From: Candidatus Sulfopaludibacter sp. SbA3
GTDB taxonomy: Bacteria > Acidobacteriota > Terriglobia > Bryobacterales > Bryobacteraceae
Assembly: GCA_945893365.1 (NCBI GenBank)
Contig: CAMDED010000055.1
Location: forward strand, 1 to 44,256
DNA: 44,256 nt
Direction: 5' to 3'
The translations under genes and the position numbers were made by a program. Shown here in pieces: positions 7,251-15,576 of this stretch. Below the pieces are notes generated by a model that had not been told where the DNA came from, made no database searches, and worked only from the letters and a program-made list of their open reading frames with translations. Position 1 is the stretch's first letter, and each line of letters opens with the position of its first letter.

Positions 7251-9668
7251 CTAGCCTACCGGCTCCCTCAGCCAGTCGGAACGCTTCAGCACTTCGCGGG
7301 GCTTGCTGCCGTCGGGCGGGCCGATGATCCCGTCGCGATGCATCATGTCGAGAATTCGCGCCGCGCGCCCGTAGCCCAGGCGAAGCCGCCGCTGCAGCGT
7401 CGAGGTCGACGCTTTCCCAACCTCGAGGACTACGCGCAGCGCCTCCTCGTACATCGGATCCTGTTCGTCCGAAGGCTCGGCTTCGCCCTCGGCCGCTTCC
7501 TCTTCGACGGGTGGAGCGACGAGGAAAGACTGGTCGTATTCAGGCGTTGCCTGCGCTTTCCAAAACTCCACGACCGCATTGATCTCACTCTCCGTGACGA
7601 ACGCACCGTGGACGCGCCGCAGCCGCGACGATCCCGGCGGAAGGAACAGCATGTCTCCCTTCCCCAGAAGGTGTTCCGCGCCCATGATGTCGAGAATCGT
7701 GCGCGAATCGACCCGCGTCGCCACGCGGAAGCTGATTCGCGCCGGGAAATTCGCCTTGATCAAACCGGTGATCACGTCCACGCTCGGCCGCTGCGTCGCA
7801 AGCACCAGATGCATTCCCACCGCGCGCGCCATCTGCGCGAGGCGCGTGACGGACTCCTCCACGTTGCGGCCCTCGAGAATCATCAGATCCGCCAATTCGT
7901 CGATCAGGATCAGAATGTAGGGAAGCGGCTTCAACTCCTCGATGGGCGGGATGCCGTCTTCGTCCTCCTCAAACAGGCTGCGCGGTTCGTGCTGAAGCTT
8001 CTGGACTTTCTTGTTGTACTGGTCGATATTCCGGACGCCCTGCTCGGCAAGCAGGCGCAGCCGGCGCTCCATCTCGAGCACCGCGTTGCGCAGCGCGTAG
8101 GTAGCCTTCTTCGTATCCGTAATCACCGGAGTCAGCAGGTGCGGTATGCCTTCGTAGAAGCCGAGCTCGACCCGCTTCGGATCCACCATGATCATGCGCA
8201 CCTCATCCGGCGTGGATTTGTAGAGGATCGACATGATGAGCGAGTTGATCATCACGCTCTTGCCCGAGCCCGTGGAGCCCGCGATCAGCGCATGCGGCAT
8301 CGTCTCGAGAGAAGCGACTTTGATTCGCCCGCTGATGTCCTTGCCCATCGATATGGTGAGCTTCGAAGGCGAGCTTGTGAATTCATCCGACTCGAGAATC
8401 TGACGCAGCGCGATGATCTCGCGCTTCGTGTTCGGCACTTCGATCCCGACGGTCGGCTTGCCGGGAATGCGTTCGATGAGAATCGATTCCGCTTGAAGAC
8501 CCAGACACAAATCTTCATTCAGCGAGATGATCCGGCTGTACTTGATGCCGGCCTCGGGTTTGAATTCAAACGTCGTGACCACGGGTCCGGGGTTGATCTG
8601 CACGACCGACCCAAGGACGTTGAACTCCTCGAACTTCGCTTTGATTCGCGCCGCGACGTCCTTCAATTCCTGCTCATCGTAGTCCGATCGCGGCGGAGCT
8701 TCGTTCAACAGGGTGGTCGGTGGCAGGCGGTACGATGGCCGGAAAGTCTCATCCTCAACGCGTGTCCTTTTGTCTACTGGCGGGTCCGGAGCCGGGTGCG
8801 CCGGTTCATCCCATGGCGGACGCTGGTCTTCAAGAGCGCAGATCGGAATATCTTCGACCACAGGCTCAGGCGTCTCGGTGGCCCTCCTCCGCGGCGCCGC
8901 TGCCGATTCGAGCTCCGTGACGACATCCGGATCTTCGAGACCTGCGCCACCTTGATTGAGGGGCGGAGCGGCGGTTGTCTTTCGCGAGCCCTTCGCGGGC
9001 GCATCCGCGCGCTTGCGTTCCCTCTCTTCGCGAATTCTTGCCTTCTCGATCCGGCGGAGGAAGCGGGCGTCGCGCCTGCGCTCGCGCCAAGCGCTCCATC
9101 GCGCCGCAATGGATTTAATCCGCGCAATCGGCCGGGCGAACCAGACACCGAGCTTCTCCACCGAGAAGGACGAGACGAGATACACCGCCACGATCAGCGC
9201 CGTGAGGGTCGTAACCACGGCGCCGGTCAAGTTCATCGAACTTGAAAGGAGTTCCGCCAGCGTCTCCCCCACTATGCCGCCGGGCAAGAGCGTTCCGCCG
9301 AAGAACCGCCAGTCCGGTCCGAACGAAAAGAGGGTGCAGGTTCCGAGCCAGAAGGTCAACGTACCGATCACCTTGGCCGTTGGCGCCACGACGGCTTCCG
9401 AGCGGATCCACTTCCAGCCCAGCGCCACGGCCGCCACCGGAAACAGAAATGCGCCTAGTCCGAAGAGTTGAAAGAGCAGATCGGAAAGGTAGGATCCTGG
9501 ATAACCGACGAGGTTCAGCGGCCGCGCGGCGCCGGCGGCTGTGTTCCAGGAGGGATCGCTCGCCTGAAACGAGATCAGGCTAAGCCAGACAAGAAGCCCG
9601 AACGAAAGCAACACAAACCCTGTCGCCTCATTGAGCCGTTTATATTCCGTCGGATTTATCAGCTTCAT
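7251..9668 (-). CDS. ftsK: FtsK/SpoIIIE DNA translocase
   Basis: 805 residues from ATG 9668 ([12 protein letters not shown]). The septal DNA pump coordinates chromosome segregation and dimer resolution with division. About four membrane segments lie in residues 15-190, followed by a charged linker with Arg/Glu and Pro. The alpha domain ([16 protein letters not shown]) is followed by the RecA-like motor with Walker A GSTGSGKS and Walker [14 protein letters not shown]-terminal winged-helix gamma domain ([23 protein letters not shown]) recognises oriented DNA motifs. The start overlaps the uppP stop as ATGA, indicating translational coupling. A longer upstream frame inside uppP is rejected. Confidence 0.96.
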   Translation of the reverse strand: MKLINPTEYKRLNEATGFVLLSFGLLVWLSLISFQASDPSWNTAAGAARPLNLVGYPGSYLSDLLFQLFGLGAFLFPVAAVALGWKWIRSEAVVAPTAKVIGTLTFWLGTCTLFSFGPDWRFFGGTLLPGGIVGETLAELLSSSMNLTGAVVTTLTALIVAVYLVSSFSVEKLGVWFARPIARIKSIAARWSAWRERRRDARFLRRIEKARIREERERKRADAPAKGSRKTTAAPPLNQGGAGLEDPDVVTELESAAAPRRRATETPEPVVEDIPICALEDQRPPWDEPAHPAPDPPVDKRTRVEDETFRPSYRLPPTTLLNEAPPRSDYDEQELKDVAARIKAKFEEFNVLGSVVQINPGPVVTTFEFKPEAGIKYSRIISLNEDLCLGLQAESILIERIPGKPTVGIEVPNTKREIIALRQILESDEFTSSPSKLTISMGKDISGRIKVASLETMPHALIAGSTGSGKSVMINSLIMSILYKSTPDEVRMIMVDPKRVELGFYEGIPHLLTPVITDTKKATYALRNAVLEMERRLRLLAEQGVRNIDQYNKKVQKLQHEPRSLFEEDEDGIPPIEELKPLPYILILIDELADLMILEGRNVEESVTRLAQMARAVGMHLVLATQRPSVDVITGLIKANFPARISFRVATRVDSRTILDIMGAEHLLGKGDMLFLPPGSSRLRRVHGAFVTESEINAVVEFWKAQATPEYDQSFLVAPPVEEEAAEGEAEPSDEQDPMYEEALRVVLEVGKASTSTLQRRLRLGYGRAARILDMMHRDGIIGPPDGSKPREVLKRSDWLREPVG

Positions 9669-10483
9669 CCCGTTGAGCCGCGGGAGAAAGCCAGAGCAAG
9701 CACTATTATGCCAAAAATTATCCGATAGTAAATAAAAATATTCAAGGTGCCCCGCCGAAGGTAGCGGAGGAACCATCCGATTACCGCAAATCCGGTGATC
9801 GCGCTGACGCCCGCGCCGATGAGGAACTGCCCCCAATCGACGTGCCCCTGCTTCATCAAATCGTAGAATGCCTTGGCGGCCGCGCCCGCAATGGCCGGGG
9901 TGGAAAGCAGGAAGGAAAACCGCGCCGCCGTATCCCGGTCAAGGCCGCGAAACAGCGCCGCCGCGATGGTGATTCCGCTGCGCGAAGTTCCCGGCACGAT
10001 GGCAAGCGCCTGCGCCGCGCCGATGACGACGCTATCCGTCCAGGAAAGTTCGCCCATTCCCCGCTCGTGCTCCCCTACGCGGTCGGCGATCCACATCAGG
10101 ATTCCCACGCCTACCAGCATTCCGCCCATCACGAACGGGTTGCGCCATACCGTTTCGGCCTGATCCTTAAATTTGAAGCCGAGCACGCCGATGGGTAGTG
10201 AGCCTACAGCCAGGAACCACAGAAGCATCGGCCGCTTGCGCAACTCCGGGTCGTGTCCGTAGTGGCCTCCGAACCCCTGTGCGATTACCTGAAGCCACGC
10301 TTTGAAAAAGTAAACCAGGACCGCGAGCAGCGTGCCCACGTGCAGCGCAATGTCGAAATTCAATTCTTCCGGCTTCCAGCCGAGCAGCCACGACGTCAGG
10401 TAGAGATGCGCGGAGCTGCTGATGGGCAGAAATTCGGTGATTCCCTGGACGATGGCCAAAAGCACGACTTGATAGATGGGCAT
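9665..10483 (-). CDS. uppP: Undecaprenyl-diphosphatase UppP (BacA)
   Basis: 272 residues, multi-pass membrane protein. It dephosphorylates undecaprenyl pyrophosphate to recycle the lipid carrier of peptidoglycan and glycan synthesis; overexpression is classically linked to bacitracin resistance. The catalytic motif [14 protein letters not shown] is near residue 15 and the second signature PGTSRSG is near residue 170. It lies 24 bases downstream of cobA-hemD and overlaps ftsK by 4 bases. Confidence 0.96.
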   Translation of the reverse strand: MPIYQVVLLAIVQGITEFLPISSSAHLYLTSWLLGWKPEELNFDIALHVGTLLAVLVYFFKAWLQVIAQGFGGHYGHDPELRKRPMLLWFLAVGSLPIGVLGFKFKDQAETVWRNPFVMGGMLVGVGILMWIADRVGEHERGMGELSWTDSVVIGAAQALAIVPGTSRSGITIAAALFRGLDRDTAARFSFLLSTPAIAGAAAKAFYDLMKQGHVDWGQFLIGAGVSAITGFAVIGWFLRYLRRGTLNIFIYYRIIFGIIVLALAFSRGSTG

Positions 10484-10507
10484 AGGACAGAAAGAGAAAT
10501 GGTAACA

Positions 10508-11989
10508 CTACGCTTCGGATTGGAGAATCGCGTCGATCAGACCGCCGGTGGTGAATACGTCGGCCGCCGCATCGATCGCGATTCCATGCTTCCGCGCGGT
10601 TGCCGCCGTCACGGGACCGATGGCCGCCACCTTCACCCCGGCGAGCGAATCCGCGCCCGCGGCACGGACGAAGTTTTCGACGGTCGATGAACTTGTGAAC
10701 GTGATCCAGTTGGGCTTTCGCGGACCCTCAAAGGCCGCTCGAATGCGCTCCGCGGCGTCCTCGGGCGCTCCCGTACGGTAGGCGGGCACTACGTCCACCA
10801 GTGCCCCGCGGTCTCTTAGGGCGATTGGAAGCACATCGCGCGCGATAGCAGCCCGCGGCAGCAGCACGCGTTTTCCCGCGAGGTCGTGCGACGCAAACGC
10901 TTCGACCAATCCTTCCGCGACGAATTCCTTGCCGGTGAGATCCACTTTCAGGTGAAGCTCTTCGATCGCCGCGCCGGTTGCCGGTCCGATGGCGCAGATG
11001 CGCCCGCGAATGGCGCGAAGATCGAACCTCGATTTCTCGAGCCGGTCGAGAAAGAAGCGGACGCCATTCGCGCTTGTAAAGACGAGCCAGTCGTATTCCG
11101 GCAGGGATTCGATGGCCCGGTCGAGCGGAGCGTAATCTTCGGCGGGAAGGATCTCAATGGTGGGAATCCCGACCGTTTCCGCGCCCAGTTCACTCAATCG
11201 CGAGGAGAGCGCGTCGGCCTGCCCGCGCGCCCGGGTCACGGCCACGCGTTTGCCGAACAGGGGCAGGCGCTCGAACCAGTTGAGCTTCTCGCGGAGGCGG
11301 ACCACGTCGCCGATCACAATGGTTGCCGGCGGTTTCAGATTCGCGGCTCGAATCAAATCGCCGAGCGTTCCGAGGGTTCCCGTCAGCGTTTGTTGCGAGG
11401 GAAGCGTGGCCCAGCGCACCGCCATGGCGGGCGTTTCGGGGGAGCGGCCGCGCCGCATGATCTCCGCCGCGATCTCGCTGAAATTCGTCAGACCCATGAA
11501 GAGCACCAAAGTCTCGGCCCCGCCCACACGCTCCCAATCGATCTGCGCGACGTCGTGTCCGGTGACAAAGGTGACAACCGAAGTGTGATCCCGATGCGTG
11601 AGAGGCACGCCCGTGTACGCGGCGATGCCTAGCGGCGTGGTCACGCCAGGCACCACCTCGAATGGAATGCCCGCGTCGAACAGGGCTTCCGCCTCCTCTC
11701 CACCCCGCCCGAAAATGAACGGATCGCCGCCCTTCAAGCGCACGACGTTCCCGCCCCGGCGGGCGCGGTCGATGAGCATCGCGCAGATCTCTTCCTGTGT
11801 GTGCGCGTGCAGAGCCCTCTTTTTGCCGACGTAGATCCGCTCGGCGTCGCGCGGCGCAAGATCGAGTAGCGACGGGTTGGCAAGGTGATCGTAGAGTACG
11901 CAGGCGGCAGATTCGAGCAGCTCCCGGCCGCGGCACGTAATGAGGCGGGCGTCTCCCGGCCCGGCCCCGACCAGATAGACCTTGCTCAT
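10508..11989 (-). CDS. cobA-hemD: Fused uroporphyrinogen-III C-methyltransferase / uroporphyrinogen-III synthase
   Basis: 493 residues from ATG 11989 ([16 protein letters not shown]). Residues 1 to about 245 are the SAM uroporphyrinogen-III methyltransferase (CobA/SUMT), with the GAGPGD loop and RLKGGDPFIFGRGGEEAEAL. Residues from about 250 are uroporphyrinogen-III synthase (HemD), with VAVTRARGQADALSSRL and VFTSANGVRFF. The fusion cyclises hydroxymethylbilane and methylates the product toward sirohaem and cobalamin. In the ancestral order its ATG overlapped the hemC stop; now a 3.45-kb island separates the two, and the upstream 40 bp is a leftover copy of the hemC tail. It probably needs read-through from the island or a new promoter. 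Confidence 0.95.
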   Translation of the reverse strand: MSKVYLVGAGPGDARLITCRGRELLESAACVLYDHLANPSLLDLAPRDAERIYVGKKRALHAHTQEEICAMLIDRARRGGNVVRLKGGDPFIFGRGGEEAEALFDAGIPFEVVPGVTTPLGIAAYTGVPLTHRDHTSVVTFVTGHDVAQIDWERVGGAETLVLFMGLTNFSEIAAEIMRRGRSPETPAMAVRWATLPSQQTLTGTLGTLGDLIRAANLKPPATIVIGDVVRLREKLNWFERLPLFGKRVAVTRARGQADALSSRLSELGAETVGIPTIEILPAEDYAPLDRAIESLPEYDWLVFTSANGVRFFLDRLEKSRFDLRAIRGRICAIGPATGAAIEELHLKVDLTGKEFVAEGLVEAFASHDLAGKRVLLPRAAIARDVLPIALRDRGALVDVVPAYRTGAPEDAAERIRAAFEGPRKPNWITFTSSSTVENFVRAAGADSLAGVKVAAIGPVTAATARKHGIAIDAAADVFTTGGLIDAILQSEA

Positions 11990-12025
11990 AGGCGGTTCAA
12001 GATTTCGCCCGCGCCGCGTTCCAGA
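11926..12025. repeat. Left copy of the hemC/cobA-junction direct repeat
   Basis: This 100-bp segment matches 15477-15576 in the same orientation with 4 mismatches (positions 11936, 11948, 12000 and 12022), while flanking bases diverge. It contains the first 21 codons of cobA (functional here) and the last 12 codons of hemC (a remnant here). It bounds the inserted island on the left. All four mismatches are synonymous in the hemC or cobA frame. Confidence 0.95.
11986..12025 (-). pseudogene. hemC 3'-end remnant
   Basis: Reading toward the cobA start, the codons spell [12 protein letters not shown] and then TGA overlapping the cobA ATG, identical in protein to the end of the intact hemC at 15537. 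It is only the duplicated tail left by the insertion. The ATGA overlap shows how hemC and cobA were joined before the island arrived. Confidence 0.9.
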
Positions 12026-12040
12026 GGATAATCTCAGCAC

Positions 12041-12814
12041 TCATGGCATGTCTCCTGCACGCTGAGGTTTCAGGCGGTCAACGATGCGGAGAAGCTGACT
12101 TGCGAACATGATGACCTCAGCGGATTCCTGGGGATGGGTTGGAACGTGGCGGTGACCTGCGGGATTCCTATAGAAACCAAAGGCTCCGGCAAACAAATGA
12201 GCCATCGCCTTCTGTTCCGCAGCGGGCAGCTGTGTGTCTGTGAGTGGCCCGGCAGCCACATTTTTCTCTGCGTTCGGAACAGCAAAGGCCGCTCGCATCA
12301 AGTTCTCGCCAACCTGATCAATTGGAAACCGTCCTGCCTGCCGAACAGCGACCTCGACTTCTTTAAACGCCTGAAAGATGGCGGTGTCGTACTCGCCGCG
12401 CAGAAAAGGCGGATAGACCTTGCCGGCAATCAACGGGTGAATTTGCCTCTTAGGAAGCATGTGAGCCTTTAAGTAGGAGGCAACATCCTCGTGTGACTTG
12501 ATCTGCTTCCCTCGTCGGGAGAAAAAGAGCCAGTTGTTGTTGGAATTCCTTACCAATAAACCCTCACTCTGCAGCCACGCCCAAGCCTCCATGAGTGCCG
12601 AAACGACTTCATCGTGGCGGGCCCCATATTCACGTGGCTTTCGTCGATGGTAAGCCATGAAAAAGCTTTCTTGGCTTACCAGCCCATTCTGGACCGCGGT
12701 GCAGTCGCCCTGATTGCAGCTGTGGAGATGAATTAACAGGACACCGGCTAGTTCCTCGACTTCCAGTTCGAGCAGATCGACTGCGTTTGAAACGAGCGAA
12801 GAGAGAGAAAACAT
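12041..12814 (-). CDS. TIGR02391 (Ymh-type) protein with HEPN-like RX4H motif
   Basis: 257 residues. Residues from about 123 match the TIGR02391/Hypoth_Ymh family: HPLIAGKVYPPFLRGEYD, then AIFQAFKEVEVAVR, PLTDTQLP, AHLFAGAFGFYRNPAGHRHV, and a final ASQLLRIVDRL. R216-NPAG-H221 fits the RX4H catalytic signature of HEPN ribonucleases. The N-terminal ~120 residues look like a helical/winged module (LMEAWAWLQSEGLLVRNSNNNWLFFSRRG). Family members often occur near restriction and defence genes. It is the last island gene, 120 bases after the Sel1 gene, and may have its own promoter. The nuclease role is inferred from the motif only. Confidence 0.8.
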   Translation of the reverse strand: MFSLSSLVSNAVDLLELEVEELAGVLLIHLHSCNQGDCTAVQNGLVSQESFFMAYHRRKPREYGARHDEVVSALMEAWAWLQSEGLLVRNSNNNWLFFSRRGKQIKSHEDVASYLKAHMLPKRQIHPLIAGKVYPPFLRGEYDTAIFQAFKEVEVAVRQAGRFPIDQVGENLMRAAFAVPNAEKNVAAGPLTDTQLPAAEQKAMAHLFAGAFGFYRNPAGHRHVPTHPQESAEVIMFASQLLRIVDRLKPQRAGDMP

Positions 12815-12884
12815 AGAGTGCTAAAAGGACGTTATCACACACGATCAGGAATGGGAACATTGAAGTGCTGGATGTGCTCAAAGC

Positions 12885-12910
12885 GACTGTTCTGAGTGAC
12901 TGTTCTGAGC
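12885..12910. repeat. 13-bp tandem repeat upstream of the TIGR02391 gene
   Basis: GACTGTTCTGAGT (12885-12897) is followed at once by GACTGTTCTGAGC (12898-12910). It lies in the 120-bp gap between the Sel1 gene and the TIGR02391 gene. It may be an operator or a slippage product. Confidence 0.5.
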
Positions 12911-12934
12911 AGAGAGGGGGGCAGAAATGGCGAG

Positions 12935-14638
12935 TTATTCTTGCGGCGCATCGACTGGTTTCCAATCACGCGCAAGACGTTGCGCGTCGGCGATCTGCTG
13001 GATGGTCATCTTCCCGGCAACGAGATCCCGCGCACGGGCCACCTTTGCTTGATCGGCGCTCTCGGCTTTCGACGCTGCAAGGTTAAGCCACCTGTGCGCC
13101 TCCACGTAGTCCTGCGGCACTCCTTCGCCGTTGTCGTACATGATGCCCAGCCACCACTGTGCAATCGCATTCCCATGGTCGGCGGCTTTGCGGAACCAAC
13201 GGGCGGCCTCTTCATAGTCCTGCGGGACCCCTTCGCCGTTGTTGTAGATGACGCCGAGGTTGAGCTGAGCGGAGGCGTATCCCTGGTCGGCGGCCTTGCG
13301 GTACCAGCGAACGGCCTCGGCGTAGTCTTGCGCCACCCCTTCACCATTGTCGTAACTGAGACCGAGGTTGTACTGTGCGGGAGCGTACCCTTCTTGGTCG
13401 GCGGTCTTGCGCCACCAGCGAACGGCTTCGGCGTAGTCTTGCGCCACTCCTTGACCGAAACGGTACCTGAGGCCGAGGTTGTACTGGGCACCAGCGTGCC
13501 CTTGGTCGGCGGCCTTGAGATACCAGCGAACGGCCTCCGCGTAGTCCTGCGGCACCCCTTCGCCGTCGGCGAACATGTTGCCGAGGGTGAACTGGGCGCC
13601 AGCGTGCCATTGGTCGGCGGCTTTGCGGCACCAGCGGACAGCCTTTGCGTAGTTCAACCGCACTCCTTGGCCGTTCTTGTACATGAGGCCAAGTTTGTAC
13701 TGGGCGGAATCGTGCCTCTGGTCGGCGGCTTTGCGGTACCACCGGGCGGCCTTTGCGTAGTCCAACGGTACTCCATGGCCATTGGCGTACATTAGTCCGA
13801 GGTTGTAATATGCGCAAGCGTACTTCTGGTCGGCGGCTTTGCGCCACCAGCGAGCAGCTTCGTCGTAGTCTTGAATCACGCCTTGGCCGTTGGCGTACCT
13901 GACGCCGAAGAGGCACTCGTCGGCTGCATCCCCTTGGTCAGCCAAATAGGCCTCCTTCGCGCTCAAATCTTCGTATTCAAATCCAGATCCTTCAAGCAAT
14001 CCCAGTTGTTCAAGTCTCTTCTCTGTCTCTTGAAACGCTTCCTTCGCGCGCCGCCACGCGTCGTCGTCCCAGACTTCGCCGTATAACCCCCACTTTTCCT
14101 GTATTTCCCTCTCAACGTCAGATATTTGTTCTTTCCGTTGCCGTGCATCATACTCCGCGATCTCCTCGAGAGTAGCTGGTCGAATCGTAGGGGTATCCGA
14201 CCGTTTGGACCGTGTGACCAAGTGTGGTCTCATTTGGGCTAGGTCGTCCGCCGTAGCTGGTCCAATGTGAAAGCTAAAGGGCGGGTTGCAGGTCGCCCAG
14301 TGTGATTTCATCTGTATATACGCGGTATCTCGGTAAAGGTAGGCCCCTACCGCGTCGTCGAGTGCGGTACGGAGCACCCAATTATCCACGAATGTCGTAA
14401 GGAGCACCCAATTATTTGCCGTTGCACCTGCCCATTGCTTGTCAAGGGCGTCGGTGCAACTGGCGCACACGCAACCAGCCAAGACGAGTTCCCTCCGTTC
14501 GCCGCACTTGTTGCACGGGACGGCGAGTAGGGACGCATCCCGCCGACCACGGGCGACCAGACGGGACCGTGCCGACGAAAGGACCAGCGCCGACTCTTCG
14601 TCCTTCCGCGTGACCTGGAGCTGAGATTCATCACTCAC
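12935..14638 (-). CDS. Zinc-ribbon protein with eight Sel1 (TPR-like) repeats
   Basis: 567 residues from GTG 14638, which overlaps the upstream gene's stop as GTGA. Residues 42-61 hold a cysteine cluster (C42, C45, C56, C58, C61) that reads as a zinc ribbon. A middle region (about 150-215) is charged and helical. Residues about 232-540 carry eight tandem ~36-residue Sel1 repeats, each ending in a G(Q/E/H)GVxxDYxEAxRWxRKAAD-type core. Sel1 repeats are protein-interaction scaffolds. There is no signal peptide, so it is probably cytosolic. Its coupling to the J-domain protein suggests a complex. Repeat units are very similar at DNA level, consistent with recent expansion. Confidence 0.85.
   Translation of the reverse strand: MSDESQLQVTRKDEESALVLSSARSRLVARGRRDASLLAVPCNKCGERRELVLAGCVCASCTDALDKQWAGATANNWVLLTTFVDNWVLRTALDDAVGAYLYRDTAYIQMKSHWATCNPPFSFHIGPATADDLAQMRPHLVTRSKRSDTPTIRPATLEEIAEYDARQRKEQISDVEREIQEKWGLYGEVWDDDAWRRAKEAFQETEKRLEQLGLLEGSGFEYEDLSAKEAYLADQGDAADECLFGVRYANGQGVIQDYDEAARWWRKAADQKYACAYYNLGLMYANGHGVPLDYAKAARWYRKAADQRHDSAQYKLGLMYKNGQGVRLNYAKAVRWCRKAADQWHAGAQFTLGNMFADGEGVPQDYAEAVRWYLKAADQGHAGAQYNLGLRYRFGQGVAQDYAEAVRWWRKTADQEGYAPAQYNLGLSYDNGEGVAQDYAEAVRWYRKAADQGYASAQLNLGVIYNNGEGVPQDYEEAARWFRKAADHGNAIAQWWLGIMYDNGEGVPQDYVEAHRWLNLAASKAESADQAKVARARDLVAGKMTIQQIADAQRLARDWKPVDAPQE
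14371..14415. repeat. 15-bp direct repeat at 30-bp spacing inside the Sel1 gene
   Basis: GGAGCACCCAATTAT occurs at 14371-14385 and 14401-14415. In protein it gives the doubled NNWVL/DNWVL motif after the zinc ribbon. The 30-bp period keeps the frame, pointing to an in-frame duplication of ten codons. Confidence 0.6.
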
Positions 14639-15411
14639 AAGGGCTTGTCCTGTTTAGCGAGGGCGGCGTGTTCCTTCTTGGCCCGCTCAATCTGTTCCCG
14701 AACGGTAGTCGCCAGTTCGGCCAGCAGGTCCCGGCCCGCTTGCTCGCTCTCTTCGGCGTCCTTCTTGAGTAGAGCGATTTCACTTTCGCGCAGGGAGGCC
14801 AATTCCTGTTCGATAGCAAACACGCGGCGTTTGGCCTGGCTGATTTGACGAATGATGCGGATAAGTTCAGCACCGATCCCCTCGCCCTCCACGGCATCCG
14901 CGCCGCCTTGGTATTCATCGAGAATGCGTTGAAGGGCTTCGGCGTCGCCCTCCTCATACGCGCGGTTGGCCTCAGCCATCAGTCGAGTGCGGCGCTCCAG
15001 ATCGCCTGAATCCTTGGAGAAGTCTGGGTGGATCAGTTTGGCAATTTCACGGAACAACCTCTTGAGGTCCGGCGATGGCGTGAAGTCAGGAGTCTCAGAT
15101 GCCTCCCCGTGGGCGTCTTCATACGTCTGGCGTGCCCGCTCGCGGGCTTCCTCTGCCTCTGACTGCAAGGCGGCAGAAGGCTCAAGCCGTGCACGCAACT
15201 CGACAATTCGCGCCTTCCAATCGTCCAACACAGCGTAGAGAGTGCCCACCTGTCGCAGGTAGCGACCCTCAAAAGCGGCAAGTTGCCTACGAAGATCGAC
15301 AAGCTCAAACTCAAGCTCTGCGAGCGTTGCACGAACGGCAGCCAACTCCTCGCGCTTGCGGAGAATCTCTTCTTCTTCTGGTTTCAACCGCCGGATGATC
15401 TGAGCTGACAT
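14635..15411 (-). CDS. Coiled-coil protein with a central J-domain
   Basis: 258 residues. Residues 12-75 and 185-250 are Glu/Arg/Leu-rich heptad sequences predicted to form coiled coils. Between them, residues about 112-170 look like a J-domain: LKRLFREIAKLIHPDFSKD contains the HPD triad (128-130), followed by ERRTRLMAEANRAYEEGD, the usual helix III with its alanine/asparagine pattern. J-domains stimulate Hsp70 ATPase, so DnaK or a relative may be the partner. It is the first gene of the island cassette and its TGA overlaps the GTG of the Sel1 gene. The cellular role is unknown. Confidence 0.75.
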   Translation of the reverse strand: MSAQIIRRLKPEEEEILRKREELAAVRATLAELEFELVDLRRQLAAFEGRYLRQVGTLYAVLDDWKARIVELRARLEPSAALQSEAEEARERARQTYEDAHGEASETPDFTPSPDLKRLFREIAKLIHPDFSKDSGDLERRTRLMAEANRAYEEGDAEALQRILDEYQGGADAVEGEGIGAELIRIIRQISQAKRRVFAIEQELASLRESEIALLKKDAEESEQAGRDLLAELATTVREQIERAKKEHAALAKQDKPL

Positions 15412-15429
15412 CGTCGAGTACTTCTCAGA

Positions 15430-15540
15430 TTAGCGCCAAATCCCCACTCGCGACGCTGCCTTCGTTCCACAAAAAGGGCCGCGGCAGGTAATGAGGCGTG
15501 CGTCTCCCGGCCCGGCCCCGACCAGATAGACCTTGCTCAT
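15430..15540 (-). pseudogene. cobA 5'-end remnant
   Basis: From ATG 15540, overlapping the hemC stop as ATGA, the frame reads [20 protein letters not shown], the first codons of CobA. It then leaves homology at 15476 and runs into island sequence to a stop at 15430. If translated after hemC it would yield a 36-residue useless peptide. Confidence 0.9.
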
Positions 15541-15576
15541 AGGCGGTTCAGGATTTCGCCCGCGCCGCGTTCGAGA
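15477..15576. repeat. Right copy of the hemC/cobA-junction direct repeat
   Basis: The partner of 11926-12025, same orientation, 96 of 100 bases identical. Here the hemC tail is functional and the cobA head is a remnant. Homology stops abruptly at 15476, marking the right edge of the island. Confidence 0.95.

Larger units (their letters stand above)
12026..15476. mobile_element. Genomic island inserted at the hemC/cobA junction
   Basis: About 3.45 kb bounded by 100-bp direct repeats of the hemC-cobA overlap. It holds three minus-strand genes: J-domain/coiled-coil, zinc-ribbon/Sel1 and TIGR02391. By eye the segment is less G+C-rich than the hem genes around it. There is no integrase, transposase or terminal inverted repeat, so it is not an ordinary insertion sequence. 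Plausible origins are recombination with incoming DNA carrying a second hemC-cobA junction, or in-trans mobilisation of a cargo element with att-like ends. Both host genes are preserved. Confidence 0.8.

Noticed and set aside
6864-9245. A 793-residue plus-strand open frame opposite ftsK, and similar long frames opposite the beta-propeller gene, dnaX, hemA/hemC, hscA, iscS and the ADOP gene
   Set aside because: They are antisense shadows typical of G+C-rich DNA: low-complexity, Arg/His-rich, no family motifs, and fully covered by well-identified genes on the other strand.
12896-13795. A plus-strand frame with a repeated VGGLAVPANGLGVVLRHPF-type pattern
   Set aside because: The repeats are the antisense image of the Sel1 repeats on the minus strand, not an independent repeat protein.
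12026-15476. The island as an ordinary insertion sequence or integron
   Set aside because: No transposase, integrase or terminal inverted repeats, and the flanking repeats are far longer than target-site duplications.
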